A stretch of DNA of 10,316 nt, taken from Spirochaetales bacterium. GTDB taxonomy: Bacteria; Spirochaetota; Spirochaetia; DSM-16054; Sediminispirochaetaceae. This document shows, one piece after another, positions 7,266 through 10,316 of this stretch (its first letter is position 1; each line of letters opens with the position of its first letter). The stretch covers positions 1 through 10,316 of the forward strand of contig JAASTM010000035.1 in NCBI GenBank assembly GCA_021767325.1. Direction: 5' to 3'. The position numbers were made by a program, and so were the translations under genes. The notes under the pieces are model-generated. The model was not told the DNA's origin and ran no database searches. It saw only the letters and a program-made list of their open reading frames with translations.

Positions 7266-7658
7266 TCATTCTCCGAATAATTTGTACTTTGCAGCCGAAA
7301 GTGAGTTCCTGGTGTAAAGAAATAAGAACTCACAGGGTTCATCGAACGGGTTATAGAACCAATGGGTTTCACCGCGTGGCACCCAGAGAGTTTCTCCAGA
7401 CGTAATCTCATACTCCTGATCCTTTATCCCGGTGATTCCCCTGCCGGATAGAATATACATTATCTCTTCGGCATCAGGATGGGCATGTTTTTTGTGCACT
7501 GAAGTTTTAGGCTCGAATCTACTGAATCCGAAAGTAATGTCTTCAGCTCCGACCGTATCCTTGTCAATCAGTATTAATCTGGAAGCCCCATCCAAATCCT
7601 TTATAGGTTCGCTTCTTCCATCCTCCAGATTCAGAATAAATTTTCCAGGGTTCTGCAT
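7266..7658 (-). CDS. Small single-domain cupin protein
   Basis: The 130-residue protein is a single cupin barrel. Motif 1 is HAHPDAEEIMYILSG, with metal ligands His58, His60 and Glu65 and Gly72 at the expected spacing. Motif 2 is GETLWVPRGETHWFYN, matching G-x5-P-x-G-x2-H-x3-N exactly, with His99 as the fourth metal ligand. The site therefore looks intact and metal-binding. Small cupins of this size include sugar isomerases, uronate-linearising KdgF-like enzymes, lyases and sensors; the sequence alone does not choose among them. The start used here is the ATG at 7658 because AAAGGAG lies 8 bases upstream. A TTG at 7679 is in frame but sits upstream of that ribosome-binding site. It lies between gntR and divergent dctP, with a palindrome in its promoter region, and probably handles a metabolite of this pathway. 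Confidence 0.85.
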   Translation of the reverse strand: MQNPGKFILNLEDGRSEPIKDLDGASRLILIDKDTVGAEDITFGFSRFEPKTSVHKKHAHPDAEEIMYILSGRGITGIKDQEYEITSGETLWVPRGETHWFYNPFDEPCEFLFLYTRNSLSAAKYKLFGE

Positions 7659-7666
7659 AGTCGCTA

Positions 7667-7673
7667 CTCCTTT
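7667..7673 (-). promoter_or_regulatory. Ribosome-binding site that fixes the cupin start
   Basis: AAAGGAG on the minus strand lies 8 bases before the ATG at 7658. It rules against the in-frame TTG at 7679, which lies upstream of it and would add seven residues. Confidence 0.8.
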
Positions 7674-7685
7674 ACTCAATAATTA

Positions 7686-7706
7686 CATTATCTCATACAG
7701 ATAATG
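7686..7706. promoter_or_regulatory. Perfect palindrome overlapping the probable cupin promoter
   Basis: CATTATCT (7686-7693) and AGATAATG (7699-7706) form a perfect 8-base inverted repeat with a 5-base spacer. On the minus strand the left arm contains an extended -10 box, TGA-GATAAT (7695-7687), that would start transcription near 7680, about 22 bases before the cupin ATG. No good -35 box is visible. The palindrome does not resemble the TGGATA/TATCCA operators, so it may bind a different regulator, or the same one with lower specificity. Confidence 0.5.
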
Positions 7707-7753
7707 ATCTGTGGGTCATATCACTACTAAAAGCTGCATGAAGTTGATTTCTC

Positions 7754-7781
7754 TTGACATCCCACATTCATATAGTATACT
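7754..7781 (+). promoter_or_regulatory. dctP promoter
   Basis: A perfect -35 box TTGACA (7754-7759), a 16-base spacer and TATACT (7776-7781) form a strong sigma-70-type promoter. The spacing and the -10 box are the same as at the ADH2 operon promoter. The predicted start near 7788 leaves a leader of about 39 bases. Confidence 0.82.
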
Positions 7782-7807
7782 GGATTCTGGACATTGTATC
7801 CAATTAT
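7775..7807 (+). promoter_or_regulatory. Operator-like site at the dctP promoter
   Basis: The core TGGACA-TTG-TATCCA (7788-7802) is an inverted repeat with one mismatched pair. Around it, GTATACTGGAT (7775-7785) and ATTGTATCCAATTAT (7793-7807) are identical to the two halves of the ADH2-operon element, but here they are separated by 7 bases (7786-7792). The core thus begins 7 bases past the -10 box and lies over the transcription start. A half-site TGGAT (7781-7785) remains at the upstream position. Binding by the local GntR protein is inferred. Confidence 0.72.
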
Positions 7808-7813
7808 TTTTTT

Positions 7814-7819
7814 AGGAGG
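7814..7819 (+). promoter_or_regulatory. Ribosome-binding site that fixes the dctP start
   Basis: AGGAGG lies 7 bases before the ATG at 7827. The reading frame is open upstream to a TTG at 7794, but that codon falls inside the operator and would put 11 residues ahead of the signal peptide. Confidence 0.88.
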
Positions 7820-7826
7820 CAAACTG

Positions 7827-8948
7827 ATGAAGAAATCCAGTGTAATTCATCTGTTTTTTGCGTTTCTCTTACTCTTCACTTTAGCTCAAGGTGCGTGGGC
7901 AGGAGGAAACCAGGAACAGACGGCTACTGAATCAGAAGAGGAGGTAGTCAAAGAAGAACCTATCAAGCTGAGATTCTCTTCCGTTTCGTCACCTCCAGGT
8001 GGATTCCAGAATAGTGACGGCGTAAAATGGTGGATGGACGAGGTTACAAAAAGAACCAACGGAAGGGTAACATTTGAAACCCACTGGGGGGCTTCCCTGG
8101 CATCCGGACCGTCGCATTTGGACATTCTGCAAAAGGGTGTGGTCGATGTGATTATGGGCTGCAGAATTTATACACCAGGAAAAACCCCCTTAGGACCTTT
8201 TCTCTATGCCATCCCCTTCGGCCCAACCGATATGGCAATGGTAAGTAAGGCTAAGCGACAGATCTATGAGGAATTCCCCGCATTCCGTGAAGAACTTGAG
8301 AAGCAGAATGCAATTCTCATTGCCAACTTCGTCACACAACCTTACGATATGTGCAGCAAAACCCCGATTCAGTCCCTCGAGGATATGGAAGGCAAAAAGA
8401 TAGGACTGATTGGAAAGTATTTTGGCCGTTGGGCTAAGGTTGCCGGCCTCGTTCCGGTAGTTGCACCAATGCATGAAAGATATAACCTTCTACAATCAGG
8501 CGTAACAGAAATAGATTTTCATCCGATTACCCACATGAATGCATTCAAGGTCCAGGAGTTAGCCCCGAACTACATCAAAATTGACGCGATGGTCGGCGCA
8601 CCATGGGACCTTATGTTCAACCTCGAAAAGTTCAATTCTCTGCCGGAAGACGTCCAGCAGATCATGCTCGAAACCGGTAAGGAAGCAGAGATATATCTCA
8701 CCGATGTACTAGCCGACCAATGGCGTGAAAAAATTCTCAGTGAGTGGGAAAAACAGGGTGTAGAGTTCTACGAACTGCCAGCCGATGAACGAGCAGAATG
8801 GGCTTCGCGAGTTGATGATATACCCGCCGAATGGGCAGCTGAGATGGCGGCAATGGGTTTACCCGGCTGGGAGATCATGAACCGTTTCCAGGATATTACC
8901 GAGGAAATGGGATACGAATGGCCCCGCAGATGGGCCGTGAAAGAATAA
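7827..8948 (+). CDS. dctP: TRAP transporter periplasmic substrate-binding protein DctP
   Basis: The 373-residue precursor begins with a Sec signal peptide: MKKSS, a hydrophobic core rich in Phe and Leu, and a likely signal peptidase I site after AWA (residue 25). No lipobox cysteine is present. A short acidic linker (TESEEEVVKEE) leads into the DctP fold: IKLRFSS at the first strand, WWMDEVTKRTNGRVTFETH, VDVIMG, then QSLEDMEGKKIGLIG in the second lobe. Length is slightly above the usual 320-350. The conserved arginine that binds the substrate carboxylate in most TRAP proteins, normally in a K-I-R motif, is Gly193 here (KKIGLIGKYFGRW); Arg201 lies 8 residues further on. The substrate may therefore not be a typical dicarboxylate or sialic-type acid. 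It is monocistronic, divergent from the cupin gene, and co-regulated with dctQM by a shared promoter/operator. Confidence 0.93.
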   Translation: MKKSSVIHLFFAFLLLFTLAQGAWAGGNQEQTATESEEEVVKEEPIKLRFSSVSSPPGGFQNSDGVKWWMDEVTKRTNGRVTFETHWGASLASGPSHLDILQKGVVDVIMGCRIYTPGKTPLGPFLYAIPFGPTDMAMVSKAKRQIYEEFPAFREELEKQNAILIANFVTQPYDMCSKTPIQSLEDMEGKKIGLIGKYFGRWAKVAGLVPVVAPMHERYNLLQSGVTEIDFHPITHMNAFKVQELAPNYIKIDAMVGAPWDLMFNLEKFNSLPEDVQQIMLETGKEAEIYLTDVLADQWREKILSEWEKQGVEFYELPADERAEWASRVDDIPAEWAAEMAAMGLPGWEIMNRFQDITEEMGYEWPRRWAVKE

Positions 8949-8957
8949 TAAAGATTG

Positions 8958-8989
8958 AAGCTGCTTCCAGCACGGAGGCAGCTTTTTTT
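8958..8989 (+). terminator. Rho-independent terminator of dctP
   Basis: An 11-base-pair stem with a 5-base loop, AAGCTGC (8958-8964) pairing with GCAGCTT (8978-8984), extended by a T-G pair and TCC/GGA, is followed by seven T (8983-8989). It begins 10 bases after the dctP stop and closes the TRAP locus on this side. Confidence 0.9.
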
Positions 8990-9053
8990 GTCTTTCACTT
9001 TTTGGCACTCATAGTCGTCACTCGGGGAGTGGACAATTAACTCAACTGCAGCT

Positions 9054-9085
9054 TTTCAAACCCAGCCGCTCAGGGGTACACTGAG
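9054..9085 (+). promoter_or_regulatory. Weak candidate promoter and dyad upstream of merR
   Basis: TTTCAA (9054-9059), a 17-base spacer and TACACT (9077-9082) could act as promoter boxes. The dyad CTCAG (9069-9073) and CTGAG (9081-9085) overlaps the -10 and could be a MerR operator. The 19-base spacer typical of MerR-activated promoters is not seen. The rest of 8990-9110 shows no other convincing signal. Confidence 0.3.
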
Positions 9086-9110
9086 TTTTCAGCTGAGGAG
9101 GCGAACTACA

Positions 9111-9935
9111 GTGCATCTGAAACTGACTGTCGGCGAGATGGCCCGCATTACCGGGGTTCCGGCCCGGACAATCCGTTATTACAATCAAATAGATTTGTTT
9201 ACCCCCAGCGGCGCATTGGAGAACGGGTACAAGTATTTTTCGGTGGAAAAGATCGAAGAGCTGCGGATGATAAACTATCTGCGGCACACCGGTCTGTCGA
9301 TCGAGGAGATCCGGGGGCTATTAAACAACCCGAGGATCGATGAGTACCGGCAGCAGCTGCAGAGGCATCTGGGCACTATTTCCGGGCAGATAGAGCATCT
9401 ACGGAAGATAGAACAAAGGGTGCACAAACGCATCCAGGCGCTCGACTATGTGTTGAGTATTACCGAGTTCGACACCATACGCCTGCAGCACTTTCAGGCC
9501 CGCAGCATATTTGCCTACCGCGCCGAAGTCTCTCAGCCCCTGGAGTGGGAGCGGCAGCTCATCCGTTTTGAGCAGGAAGGTCATCTGCCACCGAGTCTGT
9601 TTATCGGGGATCCGGGCTTTTTTGTAGACCTGGCTGCTGTGGATACACGCAATGCAACCGACTTCAGCGGGATATTCCTGCCGGCCGACGATCCATTTCT
9701 CGACAACCCGAAACTGCAGGACGAACTGCCGGAGGGAGACTGGCTGACCGTCTATGTGCGGGGCGATCACTCCGACGCCGCTCAATGGTATAAGAAAATG
9801 CTTGCCTTCGCCGCCAAGCGGCGGCTAACACCGGCCGGCTACGGCATAGAGAGAACCCTCAGCGATTACACTCTTTCCAGCGATCCGCAGCTACACGTTA
9901 CCGAGGTCCAAATTCCGCTGATCAAGACCGAATAA
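9111..9935 (+). CDS. MerR-family transcriptional regulator with BmrR/GyrI-like effector domain
   Basis: The 274-residue protein starts with a MerR winged helix-turn-helix: TVGEMARITGVPARTIRYYN (residues 6-25), then the wing with NGYKYFS and the helix ITLRxTGLSIEEI-like region at about 56-67 (NYLRHTGLSIEEI). A coiled-coil dimerisation helix follows (about 75-118). Residues about 122-274 form a BmrR/GyrI-type ligand-binding domain, seen in the pattern GDWLTVYVRGDHSD, WYKKMLAFAAKRRLTPAGYG and the closing VTEVQIPL. Such regulators bind hydrophobic or cationic compounds and often control drug efflux; the ligand is unknown here. The GTG start is supported by GGAGG 9 bases upstream. It is separated from dctP by a terminator, and its G+C-rich codon use resembles the pyrD end rather than the TRAP locus, so it is probably not part of that pathway. 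Confidence 0.88.
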   Translation: MHLKLTVGEMARITGVPARTIRYYNQIDLFTPSGALENGYKYFSVEKIEELRMINYLRHTGLSIEEIRGLLNNPRIDEYRQQLQRHLGTISGQIEHLRKIEQRVHKRIQALDYVLSITEFDTIRLQHFQARSIFAYRAEVSQPLEWERQLIRFEQEGHLPPSLFIGDPGFFVDLAAVDTRNATDFSGIFLPADDPFLDNPKLQDELPEGDWLTVYVRGDHSDAAQWYKKMLAFAAKRRLTPAGYGIERTLSDYTLSSDPQLHVTEVQIPLIKTE

Positions 9936-9960
9936 ATACAGACCGACGCGCCGGAAGCCC

Positions 9961-10056
9961 GAAAATTGTGGGATCTTGACTCTCCGCTCTGAGTGCTGAC
10001 AATGCTTGGAGAAACGTGAGATGGCGTATCTATGTTTATCAGATCCCACAATTTTC
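9961..10056. repeat. 96-base element with perfect 16-base terminal inverted repeats
   Basis: GAAAATTGTGGGATCT (9961-9976) is repeated exactly in reverse complement as AGATCCCACAATTTTC (10041-10056), enclosing 64 bases with no reading frame of note. The similarity continues weakly outward (CCGG at 9951-9954 against CCGG at 10063-10066; 6 of 10 flanking positions match). It fills most of the gap between the convergent merR gene and the minus-strand gene at the right edge. It could be a miniature inverted-repeat mobile element or a long RNA stem-loop acting as a two-way 3' end. No flanking direct repeat is clear (AGCCC against AGACC), and there is no T-run, so neither reading is settled. Confidence 0.6.
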
Positions 10057-10071
10057 AGACCGCCGGTTGGC

Positions 10072-10112
10072 GCCGCTGGCACCGTTGACACCTGCTGACG
10101 GCGTGTAGCGGC
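10072..10112. repeat. Imperfect G+C-rich inverted repeat
   Basis: GCCGCT (10072-10077) pairs with AGCGGC (10107-10112), and inside these CCGT (10082-10085) pairs with ACGG (10098-10101). It sits immediately past the stop of the minus-strand gene at the right edge and could be a transcript-end hairpin, but no T-run follows on the minus strand. Confidence 0.3.
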
Positions 10113-10115
10113 CGA

Positions 10116-10316
10116 TCACCATGTAATCTCCGGCTTGGCCTGATCCACGAGGTAGCTCTGCACACTGCCGCCAAAGCGACTGCTGAGGGTCTCCTCCAGC
10201 TCCTGCATGGCGCCTTCTATCTGGGAAAAATGCTCGCCCTTGAAGCCGACCAGCTGAAAAAACACATCGGTGGTCTCTAAAGTCATTTTTCCGAGCTCGC
10301 TCTGCCGCCACAGCCA
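10116..10316 (-). CDS. C-terminal end of an unrecognised protein (5' part beyond the right edge)
   Basis: The minus-strand frame open at the window edge encodes 66 residues and a TGA stop. The visible sequence starts WLWRQSELGKMTLE, runs through TTDVFFQLVGFKGEHFSQIE and a helix-like GAMQELEETLSSRFG, and ends VDQAKPEITW. It has the mixed hydrophobic/charged pattern of a folded soluble domain, unlike the Arg-rich overlapping frame on the same strand. I do not recognise the family from this fragment. It converges on merR with 180 bases between the stops, filled by the inverted-repeat element. The internal ATG codons are unlikely to be the true start because coding character continues upstream of them to the edge. 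Confidence 0.55.
   Translation of the reverse strand, partial: WLWRQSELGKMTLETTDVFFQLVGFKGEHFSQIEGAMQELEETLSSRFGGSVQSYLVDQAKPEITW

Noticed and set aside
7659..7679. TTG at 7679 as the cupin start, adding seven residues
   Set aside because: AAAGGAG lies between that TTG and the ATG at 7658 at ideal spacing for the ATG, and the TTG falls at the predicted transcription start.
7759..7767. ATCCCACA near the dctP -35 box as a second copy of the 9961-10056 element's end
   Set aside because: Only eight bases match, with no partner repeat nearby; chance is a sufficient explanation.
7794..7826. TTG at 7794 as the dctP start
   Set aside because: It lies inside the operator and puts 11 residues before a standard signal peptide, while AGGAGG precedes the ATG at 7827.
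10039..10311. A 90-codon ATG-initiated frame on the minus strand at the right end
   Set aside because: It is Arg/Gly-rich, runs through the intergenic hairpins and overlaps in another frame the open frame at 10116-10316, whose translation looks like a real folded protein.
1..10316. CRISPR array, tRNA, rRNA, toxin-antitoxin or phage genes
   Set aside because: No regularly spaced repeats, tRNA-like cloverleaf, rRNA sequence or genes of these classes were seen on either strand.

Overview
The window most likely comes from a free-living or host-associated member of the Spirochaetota. The main hint is the exported binding protein, whose signal peptide ends AWA-GGNQEQ, a style I associate with spirochaetal periplasmic binding proteins. 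This is an inference from one signal peptide; no rRNA or marker gene is present to confirm it.

Layout. The left edge (1-231, +) holds the 3' end of a class 1B dihydroorotate dehydrogenase gene (pyrD). Converging on it, and overlapping it by 32 bases, is a six-gene minus-strand operon that runs from 6335 down to 200: zinc alcohol dehydrogenase (ADH2) - dctQ - dctM - a second, paralogous zinc alcohol dehydrogenase (ADH1) - 3-hydroxyacyl-CoA-dehydrogenase-family enzyme - lactonase-family beta-propeller. Four of the five junctions overlap or are 1 base apart; the fifth gap is 29 bases. Upstream, still on the minus strand, lie a GntR/FCD regulator (6460-7167) with its own terminator and a small cupin (7266-7658). 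The TRAP binding protein dctP (7827-8948, +) diverges from the cupin and ends in a strong terminator. The right flank holds a MerR regulator (9111-9935, +), a 96-base element with perfect 16-base inverted ends (9961-10056), and the 3' end of an unrecognised minus-strand gene (10116-10316).

How the genes work together. DctP, DctQ and DctM form one tripartite TRAP importer, although dctP is transcribed apart from dctQM. Two dehydrogenases, a lactonase-like protein and a 3-hydroxyacid-dehydrogenase-like enzyme suggest stepwise oxidation of an imported hydroxylated compound: alcohol to carbonyl or lactone, lactone to acid, then 3-hydroxy acid to 3-keto acid. No CoA ligase, thiolase, aldolase or kinase is visible, so the pathway is incomplete here and its substrate cannot be named.

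Regulation. The strongest non-coding signal is a shared operator-like sequence next to the -10 box of three promoters: the ADH2 operon, dctP and gntR. The ADH2-operon and dctP promoters have the same design (TTGAC-type -35, 16-base spacer, TATACT -10) and share 26 bases of -10/operator sequence, interrupted in dctP by exactly 7 extra bases. The operator cores at the three promoters are offset by steps of 7 bases. This predicts a local regulon controlled by the GntR protein.

Base composition differs between the catabolic block and its flanks: sampled stretches of pyrD and merR are about 53-67% G+C, and most samples inside the block are about 32-45%. This would fit an acquired catabolic island placed beside pyrD.
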